DNA of 64,000 nt from Arctopsyche grandis (GCF_051622035.1 NC_135367.1:26366001-26430000); one strand, 5' to 3'. Counted from the first letter of the stretch, positions 1-12,270 are shown. Numbers and translations: made by a program. The notes: generated from the letters alone by a model not told the origin.

Positions 1-2
1 CA

Positions 3-3000
3 AAGGAATCACATATCGAATTGAGAGATCTATTAAATAAGGTAACGGTGTGTATTAAAAACATTGAATCATTGGGTTACGCGAGAGAAATTTTAGATCC
101 ATGGGTAACATGTTTAGTTCTAAGGAAATTACCATTTAGTTTATTAAAGGACTGGGAAACATCTCTGGTTGACAGAGAAATGCCACCGTACGAGAAGTTA
201 GAAACGTTTCTGCAGAATAGATGTAACGTATTACAATCTACTGCATCTGTAATTACGGTGAAAGAATTCCCTCATAACCGTCAACGAATCAGGAGAACTC
301 ATGTCGCGAATAAAAACCCATCAAGTAAGGTAAACGCATGTGCATTTTGTCGAAATAATCATTTCATAGGCAAATGTGATAAATTCAAAGCAAAATCCAG
401 TTTGGAAAGAAATGAATTCGTTAAATCTAATAACATGTGTTTTAAATGTTTAAATTCATCGCATAAGATAACAAATTGCAAGTCTAACTATAATTGCTTA
501 AGGTGCAAACAAAACCATCATACTTTGTTGCATCAGGACGATACATTTAGTTCAAATAATACGGGAAGGAAGTCAATTAATGCTCATTCTACTTATTTCT
601 CTCAAAGGGAGATAATTTTACCCACGGTACAAGTAGACATTATAACGTCCAATGGAACGGTCGTTAAGGGTCGCACATTATTAGATTCCGGCTCACAAGT
701 CAACTATGTTACCACATCTTTCGCTAAGAAGAATAACTTCAAGTTAGAGAAAATCTCTCAAAAAATTGTAGGTATCGCTAATCAAGAAAGTAGCATTCGT
801 CACATCACCAAGGTGACCATAAGGTCTTCAACCACTAATTACTCAACCAAAGTGTTGTGTTTGGTATTACCAGAAATTACTGGCGAAATTCCAACTGTGA
901 AACTGGATCAACAGTTAATTTCAATACCAGCGGGAATCAAGTTATCAGATCCCCTTTGGAATAAACCGACGCCAATCGATTTATTGCTCGGCGCCGAGAT
1001 TTGCGTTCATGCTATGAAAGCAGGAACCATCCAGTTAGGAAAAGGTATGCCTATCTTAAAGGATACCGAATTCGGATGGACAATAGTTGGTCCATATCCC
1101 GAGGTAAATAATGCTCCAGGGAAGAGCCACATAGGCTTAAGTCAATTAGACAGTCACATTCAAAACTTTTGGATGATAGACCAGGTTCCTATTGTAAAAC
1201 ATCAATCTCTTGAGGAGAAAAGATGTGAGGAACATTTCCAAGCACACACATCACGAGATAAAAACAGTAGATTTTGTGTAGCTTTACCATATAAAAATTC
1301 CCCGGTAGTATTAGGAAGTTCATTGCACATTGCGGAGAAAAGACACAAAACTTTGGAAAGACGTTTTTTAGCCAATAATAATTTAAAAATGGAATACAAT
1401 AAAGTTTTAGAAGAGTACATAAATTTAGGACATATGTCAGAGTGTGAACCTCCGGAGGCACATGAGGTTCATTGTTATTTACCTCATCACGTCGTGGTTA
1501 AGGAGTCTAGCCTTACCACTAAATATCGTGTAGTTTTTGATGCGTCCGCGAAGACAACGTCCAATATCTCACTAAATAATATTTTGATGGTGGGACCTAG
1601 TGTCCAATCAGATTGGTTAAATTTATTTTTATTAAAACTTATTGAACTCATTCCTCAGACAATCTTCAAAAAATGGAAAGATTGTCAATTATCCAATACA
1701 GTCATGAAACTTTATAAAATTCCTAGATTGATAATACTAAATAATGCCATTAATATACAGGCACACGGATTTTGTGACGCATCCGAGAAAGCTTATGGTG
1801 CTTGTATTTATGTAAAATGTACTGATCAATTGGGAAATTCCAAATGTCATCTTGTGTGTTCTCGTTCGAGAGTCGCTCCGCTCAGTTTTGTAACTATTCC
1901 GCGTTTAGAGCTGTGCTCCGCTATGTTATTATCAAGGTTAATGAAGTCAACAATAGACCAATTAACAATTCATATTAATGAAAAATATTATTGGACGGAT
2001 TCAACCGTCGCATTGCATTGGATTAGAGGAGAGTCATGTAAATGGACCACCTTCGTTGCCAATCGAGTGGCCGAAATCCAATCAATATCTCAACCCATTG
2101 AGTGGTACCATGTCTCCTCTACAGACAATCCAGCAGATTTAATTTCTCGAGGGACTCAACCATCAGAATTAAATCATAATTCGTTATGGTGGGACGGCCC
2201 TAGTTGGTTGAAATTAGACGAATCACGATGGCCTCGAAGACCTCCTGAGATCACAATAGATCTTCCAGAGAGAAGGGTAGTCACTAACGCTACCCTTGTG
2301 AGGGAAAATAATTGGATAGATAAACATTCTCATCTTCCAAGACTCCTTCGAGTTTTATCATATGTTCGTCGGCCACTAAGGAATAAACAATTAAACGTTA
2401 AAGAAAATAACGAACCGTCCGCTTTAGAATTAAAAGATGCTTTAAATAATTTGATAAGGTTATCGCAAATGGAATCATTTCCATTGGAATATCGTTTGCT
2501 GAGCAAGGGACATCCAATTCCCAGTAGCAGTAAATTAGCTAAATTGTCCCCTCTATTCCACGAGAATTTAATTTGTGTTGGAAGTAGACTTCCTCTGGGA
2601 ACAACTCTATCAACGTCACCCATTATCTTGTCAAATAAGCATAAACTTACACACATGATTGTCCGAGATGCGCACTTGAAATATATTCACTTGGGTACTC
2701 AAGCCTTACTGTCGTTATTGCGGCAGACCTATTGGCCATTGGCCGGACATAATACTGTCAAAGGAGTGGTGCGTTCATGTGTCATTTGTTTCAGAAATAA
2801 ACCACTGTCACACAATAGATTAATGGGATTACTCCCGCTTGAACGTACCACTGCGAATTTTCCTTTCAGTCATGTGGGGATAGATTTCGCAGGACCTTTT
2901 CCTGTGAAGAGTGGTTGCAATAAGAATTCTAAGATAATTAAGGGTTACGTTTGTGTCTTTGTGTGTTTTTCCAGTAAGGCAGTTCACTTGGAACTTGTCG

Positions 3001-3857
3001 GAGACTTAACGAGTTCAAATTTCTTAAATTGTTTAAGAAGATTCGTAGCCAGACGTGGCAGGCCCAATACGATATATTCCGACAATGCTACTAATTTTGT
3101 CGGTGCAAGTCGTGAACTCGTTAATTTAGTAAAATTAATTTACGAACGTCCTCATGAGGAGAAGCTACTACGGTATGTAGCCTCCGAAGGGATTCGTTGG
3201 AAGTTTAACCCGCCAAGGGCGCCTCACATGGGAGGGCTGTGGGAAGCAGCGGTTAAATCCATGAAGATTCATTTAAACAAGGTGTTAAAGGCCACCACCT
3301 TAAATTTCGAATCATTTTGTACGGTATTGACTCAAATAGAAGCTTGCATGAATTCCCGTCCTCTTAGTCCCTTGTCTTCGGATCCACTAGACCTTTTACC
3401 CCTCACACCTGGACATTTCTTAATTGGCAGATCCTTACTCGCTCTTCCAATGGAGGTTAAATATAACACTAATGTCCATGCCAATCTGCTTCAGATACAA
3501 TTGACCACAGCAGCATTTTGGAAACGTTGGTCGGCGGAATATTTACATTCTTTGCAGTTACGACACAAATGGAAGAAGGACTCGAGCAACAATCTGAGTG
3601 TGGGTCAAATGGTCCTGTTAAAGGAGGAACACATGCTGCCAACCCGATGGGTCTTGGGTCGAGTCACTAATTTGTATCCCGGACCAGATGGCAGAGTTCG
3701 AGTCGTCGACGTCTTTACTGCCAGCGGAGAGTTTCGTCGGTCCAGTCATCTAGTGGCGCCATTGCCGATTCTACCACAAGGACCACTTGACAGGAAGGAA
3801 GATCAGCAAGAGGGAGGAGAAACAGCAGCTTCAATTCCGTCAACTTCGGTAGCTTAG
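3..3857 (+). mobile_element. BEL/Pao LTR retrotransposon gag-pol ORF, 5'-truncated by window, RT core deleted
   Basis: One open frame runs from base 3; the first Met is at base 21, but the frame is open to the window edge, so that Met is probably internal. Residues are counted from it. Residues 1-80 resemble a BEL-type gag. About 107-170 hold Cys/His knuckles (CAFC, CFKC, CLRC). An aspartic protease site DSGSQ has its Asp at 222. The start of reverse transcriptase is seen at about 502-537 (YRVVFDAS, MVGPS). RNase H begins at about 581 (HGFCDAS, then TDSTVALHW and NPADLISRG). The integrase has an HHCC region and Asp955, Asp1021 and Glu1075. A DUF5641-like tail follows. Only about 45 residues separate the RT start from RNase H, where the family has several hundred, so the catalytic palm is gone without breaking the frame. 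This copy cannot reverse transcribe by itself. The family call is firm. Confidence 0.93.
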
Positions 3858-5100
3858 TTTAACCCGAAGACACTACCCCCAACTCATATTACTTATTAGA
3901 TGTAATCATGAGTTTAAATCAGTCAATGTTAATAGTAGTACTCCGTAATTCACTTTAATTGTGTTGTGTGTATAATTTAAGCTATTTTCATTTTAACATT
4001 CGGCAGTATATATCTCCGAATTTAATCTAATCATTTTGTCTTTATAATATAAGACTTGTCTCATGTCATCACTCGGAAGGATTATATCCGAGTTTAAAAT
4101 AAACTGTTCAAATTTGACAGTTAAAATTAGATTCATGATTTGTTAATGTTAGTCTCCAAGCCACACTTAATGGAGCATCTTAAATTATTTCATGTCTACT
4201 TAATTATAACCTGCCGGGAGTCATCCGCAGGTCTTATGTTTCTTGTTATGAAAACATAAGTTAACTCTTACTGTTTATAGTATTTATGTGAATCATAGAA
4301 TAAGTAAATATTATAATACTGAACATTTCGATGTAACGTAGAGACATCTATAATCATAGTTCGCCTTCATTTCCTGCTTGTAGGAATGAATGAATGACTT
4401 TCCAATTTACTTTTAATTTAGCAATGTTTGTGCTACTTGTTGATGAAATCAAGTTAACTTAGGAGCATTACACTCACTAATCAAGTTTAGTTGATCGGTA
4501 ATAGCTGATCTGTCTTGACAACTGTAACAGTGTCAACATTGTATTGTCTAAGTTAACATCAAGATGAGGAATGCTTAAGTTTTAAACCATATACAGTCCA
4601 CTCTCTCTTCTTTAAAGTAAACTTATCTTGTAATGCTTATTCACAGCTTCAAAGGAGATTTCAAAAATTTTAATGTAAAGAGAAACAACATTCACCAGAG
4701 GTATACCTATAAGTTGAAATATTACTGAACCAATAAATTGATTTTATCCTCACACTGGATGAGGCAAAGGTTTCATTATTCACCCTCTATTTAATTATTT
4801 TAAGAGCTATGATTTATTGTAAACGACTCGTCAGTAATGCTGTAACTCTGTAGAATAACTGTATTGTTCAACAGTTTTCCTATGTGGGACTATGTTCCGA
4901 CTTTTGTAATGACGTGTGGCAAACAGTCTTATTAACTGATTGTCGATTGGCATTATTGACGAGTTGGCATTAGTGTCGGCCCAAGCGGAAATACGCGACG
5001 GTCGACAGAGTTCGAGCAGACGGCGTACGGACAACTTGTGTTCCGTACGCTCCGCTGAACCACCACGTGCAAATTTTACATTTCAATAAACTACATCAAA
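3858..5100 (+). mobile_element. 3' region of the BEL/Pao element, probably including its 3' LTR
   Basis: No gene is seen. The stretch follows the pol stop directly and ends in a GC-richer segment (4880-5080) followed by an AATAAA at about 5085, as an LTR with a polyadenylation signal would. The 5' LTR lies outside the window, so LTR borders cannot be set by comparison. A purine-rich run lies at about 3794-3826, inside the end of the ORF. The short reverse-strand frame at 4831-5034 has no recognisable content. Confidence 0.45.
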
Positions 5101-5990
5101 CCATTATCGAAGTCTTTTCCACTTATTATACTTTAATACTAAAACTAATTGTTCCAACGTAGTATGTAAATATCCTGGAGAAAATTGAAGCTGATCAGAG
5201 CAATTATAAACTGGAGAAACAGATCGATTTACACATTTAGCATTATGTATGTATTCGCCGATGACTGTCAAACGAAACCGATGACACAATACTAAAAATC
5301 TGGGCCTGGTTTGGATAGCATTTTTTTGTACATTCCTCGCAAGTTTTATTACAAAATGTGTGGAAGCATTTCCTATACATGTTGTGGATGCCGATTCACC
5401 TGTCAAATGTTTCTACGATGTTTTTTTCCACCACGACAACCAAAATATCAAAGTTAAAAGGAATTTCAGGCAAAATTATATACTCGTATGTATGTATGTA
5501 AGTATGCGAAATATAAGATCGATTTGACGTTTTGAAGTGGTACATTGTCCAACGAAGCACAGAGTCATCCTAAGTAAAAGCACCTAAAAACTAGTATATG
5601 TAATATAAAATTCGTAAAATATCGCAGTTTGGATAAGACGCTTTCAGTCCAAAATCAAGCTAGAAAGTCAAAATCATAGAGTTGAAAATAAAGATAGAAG
5701 AGACCGAAAAGAGAGATGTCAAACAAGTGGTGAGAACACGTTGGCCAAAGAACGAACACCGCAAGTTCGTTGAATTAATTTATTTTTTATTTTATTTTTA
5801 TACTTAATTATAAACAACTGGAATTGGTATTTTTTAGTTGTAAATATATATTAAAAATATTTTATAAACAGAAATAGAATGTTATATTGCTGAAAATTCA
5901 AAATCAATAGATTTACTTTCTTTTTGCGCTTATACGTCTATCAAGTACGATATTAAGGTCGTTTTTGTATGTAATTTTGCTTTCGATGAA
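5101..5990. other. Unclassified stretch with a repeat shared with 61.06-61.21 kb
   Basis: A 100-codon reverse frame (5104-5406) has no recognisable domain. From about 5605 to 5760 the sequence is related to 61073-61215: both contain CGTAAAATATCGCAGTT, CAAAATCAAGCTA and GAGTTGAAAA in the same order, so this is a dispersed repeat of unknown class. Nothing else was recognised. Confidence 0.35.
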
Positions 5991-5996
5991 CCCTTA

Positions 5997-6054
5997 TATT
6001 ATTATTCAAATATACAAAAATACATTTGTGTATTTGTATATTTGAATAATAATA
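5997..6054. repeat. 22-bp perfect inverted repeat, 14-nt loop
   Basis: Arms 5997-6018 and 6033-6054 are exact reverse complements (TATTATTATTCAAATATAC and onward). The arms are A+T-rich, so this may be a small palindrome with no function. Confidence 0.8.
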
Positions 6055-6094
6055 CATACAAATTAAAAATTATACTTGTATAAAATACATACAA

Positions 6095-6246
6095 AAATCA
6101 TCCTACCCGCTGTCACAAATATCTGAATTTGATTTATTTACAATATGTAAAAATGTATGTGCTAGTCTGAATTCATAGATATCTCTATGGATTAATTCAA
6201 TAATTAAAAAAATGGTAACTTCGTGTTCTTCAGCCTCTCGAAATAC
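6095..6246 (+). mobile_element. SINE body fragment
   Basis: The stretch CCCGCTGTCACAAATATC through the 'second-third' body (TCATAGATATCTCTATGG, TTCGTGTTCTTCAG) matches the body of the SINE copies at 26.2, 27.6 and 47.8 kb. The tRNA-like head and the 3' hairpin are absent. It abuts the 3' end of the LINE fragment that follows. Confidence 0.6.
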
Positions 6247-6800
6247 TAAAATTATTTATTTACTTAACATATACGGCTGCAAGGACCATTGAACAATAAT
6301 ATTATAAATAGAACAATGAAACAAAAAAAAAAAACACAATATTAATATAGGAAAAGAAAAGAAAAAATAAGAGTTCTAAAACTAATTGAATAAGTAAATG
6401 AATGAATTAAAAAAATAAAATAAAATGCATTTAGCATTTGTATAAATCAGAAAAATGATGATGCAACAATTTTTTTAAACTATGTTTATAAATATTAAGA
6501 AAATCAAATTCGCTAAATTCGTTTCCCAGTTTATTAAGTCTGGGAAACGTTGAATTTTTGTTATAACAAGGGGCATTTTTATGTGGAATAAATAGTTGCA
6601 TCTGGTAAATCTCGCCGGTGTATGAAAATTTATGAGGTCCACCAATTCACTACAGTCCATAACTCCGTTGAGTACACCAAACAGACATAATAAATCATTG
6701 ATTATTCTCCTGTCACAAAGTTTGATCATATTCAATTTAATATACTTGTTGGTGACAGGGTCAGATTTTATAAAAAAAAATTCGGGTGTGACCAACCAAT
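6247..6800 (-). mobile_element. 3' end of a Jockey-like LINE with ORF2 C-terminus
   Basis: The minus frame 6475-6795 reads as the last ~100 residues of a LINE ORF2, downstream of the reverse transcriptase core. Landmarks are CDRRIINDLLCLFGVLNG, MDCSELVDLINF and the family's conserved end (TPARFTRCNYLF, then WETNLANL). The 3' region runs to an A/T tail read on the minus strand as TAAGTAAATAAATAA near 6247. Everything 5' of this is missing, as expected of a truncated insertion. No catalytic residues are present. The superfamily call rests on this C-terminal pattern from memory of the family. Confidence 0.75.
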
Positions 6801-6859
6801 GACTTTATCTATGTATTTGAGGAATATAAGAAGGTTACAAAACAAAATTCGATATTGAA

Positions 6860-8230
6860 CTGATGACTACGATAGCGATACAAATTGAGCGCAAATGTAT
6901 GGAAACTTGCACAAACAAAAATTCTACTTCCGGTTGTCAGATTTTGTTCAATTTTTTTTTATTACTAAAAATCACTTTTAGTATTATACTCATTGAATAT
7001 CAAGAAAATAAAAATAATTTTACAGGTCAAAATAAAATAATGAAATATTGTTTTAAAAAAAAATACTACTTCCGGTTTAGAAATTCTGATCAAAATCCTA
7101 CGAGCTCTAAGTGAGTACATAAAGAATAGAAATATAAATTTTCAGCTCAATACGTTCAGGGGTGTGGACAGAGTAGTGGGCACAACATTTTTGACCTTTC
7201 TACGACGAAAAAAATCCCACTTCCGGTTCATTAAATTAAGTGATTTTTTTTTATTTTTACTTAAAATCACTATTTTTATTATACACAATACATATCAAGA
7301 AGCTTAAAACAATTTAAAAGGTCAAAATAAAATAATGAAAAAATAACGAAAAATTGTTTAAAAAAAAAAACTACTTCCAGTTTACGAATTCTGACCAAAA
7401 CCCTACCAGCTCTAAGTTAGTACATAAAGGATAGAAATAAAAATTTTCAGCCAAATACGTTCAGGGGTGTGGACAGAGTAGTGGGCACAACATTTTCGAC
7501 CTTTCTAAGAGAAAAAAATCCCACTTCCGGTTAATAAAATATAATATTTTTTTTTTATTTTCATCACATTGATACAAGAATTATACTTGAATTTTTTGTG
7601 ACGAACACACATGTTTAAGGGGTCGAAAAAAATAGTGGAAGAAAAATCGAACAGGAGTAAACTGCCACTTTACTCCTGTTCGATTTCCGGTTGACGGATG
7701 CTAACTAAATTTTATAATTACCTTGGTATTAAACTTAAACTTCTAGATATGAAATTTAAGTTCAATAAACCAAAAGGTTTCTGAGAAAAATATAAAAAAC
7801 TTCGATTCTCTAAAGTAAAAGTACTACTTCCGGTTCAGATAGAAATATTTAAAAAATATGAGGTTATAAAAATTATTATTTCTATTATATTTAAAAAAAA
7901 TTCAGTCCGATTCAGTTAGTGGCTAGGGAGATAATTGAATTCAAAAACTTAAAAAATAGAGGACACCTATAAGGCGAGGTACCATTTCCGGTCAACTTAA
8001 AAATTTGAAAAAAAATTACGTCGTGTCGATAAAAATTTCAGTAACCGATACTAAGTTTCAGTTTGATAGGACTAACGGTGTTAAAAATATCCCCAAAATA
8101 CACACACACACACATTTTTTCTAGATCATGAAAACGTGATCAGTGATCGATTCCGAGTTCGAATCAGTCAAAATCTCGAGTTAGAATTTTCGCATGATCA
8201 CAAAACTTCATCTATTGCTACTACGTACAT
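6860..8230 (+). repeat. Array with ACTTCCGGTT-like motif about every 150 bp (dispersed family)
   Basis: Motif starts are 6926, 7068, 7219, 7373 (CCAG variant), 7523, 7683 (ATTTCCGGTT), 7826 and 7984 (ATTTCCGGTC). Steps are 142, 151, 154, 150, 160, 143 and 158 bp. Similarity is strongest every second unit (about 300 bp), so it is a dimeric array. Recurrent text between motifs includes AGCTCTAAGT, GGGGTGTGGACAGAG and TTTTGACCTTTC. It ends in a segment with CACACACACA and GATCATGAAAACGTGATCA. Related copies lie at 26.58, 38.3, 39.8 (minus) and 41.84 kb. The open frame at 6863-7114 is chance. Confidence 0.8.
7644..7686. repeat. 18-bp perfect hairpin inside the ~150-bp array
   Basis: Arms 7644-7661 and 7669-7686 are exact reverse complements (AAATCGAACAGGAGTAAA) around a 7-nt loop. 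The right arm runs into the sixth CCGGTT site. The related copy at 38.63 kb lacks the matching right arm. Confidence 0.85.
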
Positions 8231-8399
8231 AGATAAAGTAAAAATAATCAATGAATCTAATAAATCTATTCTGAATCCTCTCAATGGAATTACTATGTAC
8301 CTGTGAACTAGGGGACCATATTCGCGAATTGTATTCAAGTCAATTCCTTACCAATGAGAAAAATAATATTTTAATTGTGTTAATATTGTTAAAATGAAT

Positions 8400-8545
8400 T
8401 GAATTTCATATAGCAAAGCCTAGGATTTATGTAATAAAAATGTTGCATTGTTTGTAATTCATTATCTAGGAAGGCGCATTGGGATCTATCTGTTAGGCCT
8501 TCCTGTTATATTTCTATGTAAAATAAAATAAAATAAAATAAATAC
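8400..8545 (+). mobile_element. SINE/LINE 3' end with hairpin tail type i
   Basis: The stretch AGGAAGGCGCATTGGG...GGCCTTCCT forms a stem-loop and is followed by (AAAAT)n. The same hairpin is the 3' end of copies at 14.3, 27.5, 47.65 and 56.1 kb on the other strand. The upstream body is weakly matched, so the left border is uncertain. Confidence 0.65.
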
Positions 8546-8559
8546 CTATTCTTTTAATA

Positions 8560-9270
8560 AAGCAATATTATTTAAATTCAATGTAATGTATGTAAGTTCG
8601 AAAGAAAAAAACTAGCATGTGCATAACTATCAATGAAATATAATATCTATTGTCACTTTCTTTCGAGTTGTTTACCGATTGATTTGCATTTCTAATGCTG
8701 CATCAATTTGATGTAAAAATCTATATATGTACGTCAATTTCGGCCATTTATTCGGTCGCCTCCATTATTGTATGAATAAAAGATGGCGCGAACGGCGAAA
8801 AGGGAAACCGCGAAAGTGTTAAAAAAAATTCGGCGTTTCTCGCAACCAGTCAAAAGGGGAATCTTTTGTGACGGCGAAGGATCAAAAAATAAAAATATAT
8901 AAATAAATGTGTATGCGTAGAGCTTTACACTTGCCGCCCCTCCCACCCCACATCCTCCTTAGGTTTTATTTGTGCGTTGAAAGCCGTATCTTTGCAACTT
9001 TTGACTTGTTCGCTTATTTTATAGACGGTTTCGACTATCGGATATGTAATCGGAATGATTGGCACATGTCATGTGTGCGGTAAGTTAGTTTTGAAGATGT
9101 TTTCAGATAGAATTGAACGTGTTGGCGTGAAATTCTCTATTTACAATTCACATATATGTATGTATGTTATGTTAGTTAAGAATGTATGTAAGTTAGAAGT
9201 ATATACATACATATGTACTATGATGGTTATGAATGATTTTACTTTTTAGTTTCGATTTTTTTACCGTTTA
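8560..9270. other. Unique stretch without a recognisable gene
   Basis: Holds a moderately GC-richer piece at 8740-9060 and microsatellite-like CATATGTA runs. The short frames at 8734-8946 and 9055-9249 show no domain or codon evidence. Confidence 0.4.
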
Positions 9271-9271
9271 T

Positions 9272-9873
9272 CCTTTGAAGTACGCGGCGTCGAGATGGAA
9301 CAAGTGTCCCGAACCGGGATCGAGTAAAACCCTTGTATTTTTTAATCAAAATACAGCTTTTCTCAATACAAATGGGTTCAATATATATTTATTAATCATT
9401 TTATACATCAACAAAAAATAATTTTAGTCCTATAGCATTTTTTTGACTATTTTTGTATTAAAAAATAGCGACCAACATCAACACGCAAACGCACATAGGT
9501 AAGGCCGACAAGCGACTGCTTGACTCAATAGCCACGTGCCAAAAGCGAAGAAAACAATAGCTTACGAAAATATAGCTGTATCTTTCTCTCGCATTGATTC
9601 ATCGATCAACAATAATGTGCAAGCGAACAGTCTAAAACATGAAACCGCCTATAAATCATACTTTGGAACGTAGAAATGTATAAATGCATTTTTTTACGAT
9701 GTACCCCTTTTCTAAATCATACAAAATCTATTAAAATAAATTTATTGTAGTTCATTCTAGGAATACAAGAAATATAGGATGTATAGCTTTGAAAATCACA
9801 TAGTTATTAAGAAAAACGTAAAAATTAGAGCACTTGCATACCCCACTTGGGTGAGGGAGGGTTAAAAGAGTGG
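9272..9873. repeat. ~600-bp dispersed repeat, copy 1 (pair with 11528-12123)
   Basis: Matches 11528-12123 along nearly its full length in the same orientation. Shared landmarks are GGTTCAATATATAT, TTCATCGATCAACAA, CATACTTTGGAACGTAGAA and TTCATTCTAGGAATACAAG. No coding content was recognised. Class unknown; it could be a solo LTR or a non-coding transposon. Confidence 0.75.
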
Positions 9874-9879
9874 TTAAAA

Positions 9880-11520
9880 GTTTAAATGAGTGGATATATG
9901 AAAAGTTTTGACTTAAATTTCGAGGTTGTTCGTGACGGATATGTACAATATGGTGTAAATAATTATAAAATAAAATAAAAAGGCAATTTAAACAATATTT
10001 CAATAACAAATTTACGACAGTATAAACTATAAATATATAAAATGTGTGGGATTTCAATGATTGGGATTTCAATCAAAATTATGATTCCGGCTTAAACTAA
10101 TGTAATTAAATATATTACTAAGAGGCTTGGGCGGCGTGAGTACGTACATATGTAATGATAAAAGCCAAACTGCTGGTATGAATCCTAATTTTATTATATG
10201 TAATATACTATTTGGACTATAAAAGTTGTTATGAACTTTCTTGAGTATCTGTTTTGATTTAAAAAAAAACAAAAATACAGGAAATATATGTAGTAAATGT
10301 TCGTTGTTAAACATTGTTCGTGCGTATAGCGGTCGTTAAAATTTTAAATATAAAGTAAGTAAGTTCTTGATATTATTAATTTATTTATGGAATTCGTATA
10401 TATTTTATATTAATGAAAATCCGTATTTTTTAGACAATAAATGTAATTGCCAACGTCATATTATGGACAGCAAAACTTATGGGAATATTATTAACGACCT
10501 TGTATTGAATTATATTGTAATAATAAAATATAGTTAAATAAGAAATAATTAAAAAAAATAAAGAAGTTATTTTACGTCCTTAAAATGTTGCAATACATTC
10601 CTCGGTTCGATAGAATGCTCGATTCTCGTAAGCCTACATCTACGCTACATTGGATCAACTATAAATGTATGCAAGCTTGCCAAAATATTATATAATAATT
10701 AAACGAAGCCAGTGTCCCACACTAAGTTTCCTGTGGGATTTTGTGTTTCTTTCTGTCGCAATTTTAGAAGTCTTATCAGAAAGATAACAATAACCTAACC
10801 GTTCAGTAGTTCAGTACCTCTTCGTAGACCCTAATATACAAGTTAGTTTAAATTTAAAATCCAATCGTCAGTATTCATTATAGTATATCTATATTAATCA
10901 ATCTGATATTTTATATGCATGTAAATTTGATAGCGTATCTATTTATAATACTGTAATCTGGGACAAGCCGAGTATATCTACAAATCTGTTTATGCTATCA
11001 TTACAGCTATTTACATATGTGGTTTTTCAATGATATGTTAAAATTAATCATATAGATAACACATTATATTTATTGCTGTAAAAACAACCACATCCTCGTG
11101 GAATCTTATTGTCTGCCTAATAAGCCTCATAATCTTTTTGTAAGATAACATTCGTGTAAGACTTTAAATATATGTGCCGTAATGTGGTTTTTCAAATTCA
11201 GTTATATAAAGCAACATGTTATGTATGTATTTTTATCGTTAGTGGATTGCTTCAGATTATTTACAATGTTATTTTTAATGGAAATTGAAAAACTCATTTG
11301 TTATAATGCAACTGAATTACAATTTGTAATAATCAACAAATTGAAGCAGGCAGATTGTCAATTTGTTGAGATGTGCTTATCTTTCACAACAAATGGAATA
11401 AATATCAGATGATTCAAGCTGAAGATTAGGCCGAAGATTATAATTAAATAAAAATATAAAATTAAAAGTTAAAAAATTGAAACATTATAAAATGAAAATA
11501 ATAAAAAAAAAAAAAAAAAT
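9880..11520. other. A+T-rich stretch, no gene seen
   Basis: Only short chance frames are present (for example 9752-10072, 10069-10314 and 11182-11412). A poly-A/AT tract ends it near 11519, just before the second repeat copy. No repeat family was assigned. Confidence 0.4.
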
Positions 11521-11527
11521 AGTTTAA

Positions 11528-12123
11528 CCTTTGTAGGACGGAGCGTCGAGATCGTACTAGTGTCCCGAACCGGGGTTGAATAAGACCCCAGTATTTTTAG
11601 ATATTGGGGTAGACCCCGAGTAAGACCCCAGTATTTTTAGATATTGAGGTAGACCCCGAGTAAGACCACAGCTTTTCTCAATACAAACGGGTTCAATATA
11701 TATTTTATTAATCATTTTATACATCAACAAAAAAAATGTTAGTCCTATAAGCATGCTTTTGACTATTTTTATATTAAAAAATAACGACAAGCATCAAATC
11801 GCAAACGCGCATAGGTAAGGACTCAATAGCCACGCGCCGAAAGCGAAGAAAACAATAGATTACGAAAATATAGCTCTTTCTCTCGCATTGATTCATCGAT
11901 CAACAAGAATATGCAGCGAACAGTAAAAAACATGACTTATCGCTACCGCCTTTAAATCATACTTTGGAACGTAGAAATGTATAAATGTATTTTTTAAATA
12001 AATTTCTTGTAGTCCATTCTAGGAATACAAGAATTATAAGGTGTATATGTAGCTTTGAAAACCACATAGTTATTACGAAAAATGTAAAAATTGGGGCACT
12101 TGCATAGGAGGGAGGGTTAAAAT
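11528..12123. repeat. ~600-bp dispersed repeat, copy 2, with internal 40-bp tandem duplication
   Basis: Second copy of the 9272-9873 repeat. Near its left end a 40-bp unit (starting TAAGACCCCAGTATTTTTAG) occurs at 11581-11620 and 11621-11660 with one difference, then a partial third begins. Copy 1 has a single, shorter version there. Confidence 0.75.
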
Positions 12124-12270
12124 GAATGTTAAATAGCGTGGTGTTTCGGCCAAAAGTCGAATGACGTTTATATCTGTCATTTTTATGCGCGTGCTGAAAG
12201 ATCCGCCGAATTGACACATCCTAATCAGGTTACTTCACACAGGTTTATATATAATTAGTTATACCAAATT

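Noticed and set aside
4831..5034. Minus-strand frame after the BEL element
   Set aside because: No domain; lies in the probable LTR.
5104..5406. 100-codon minus frame
   Set aside because: No recognisable domain, and another minus frame of the same stretch looks equally plausible (Cys-rich); no evidence for either.
8101..8116. (CA)n run as a separate microsatellite
   Set aside because: It belongs to the end of the ACTTCCGG family (partner at 39.9 kb, minus strand).
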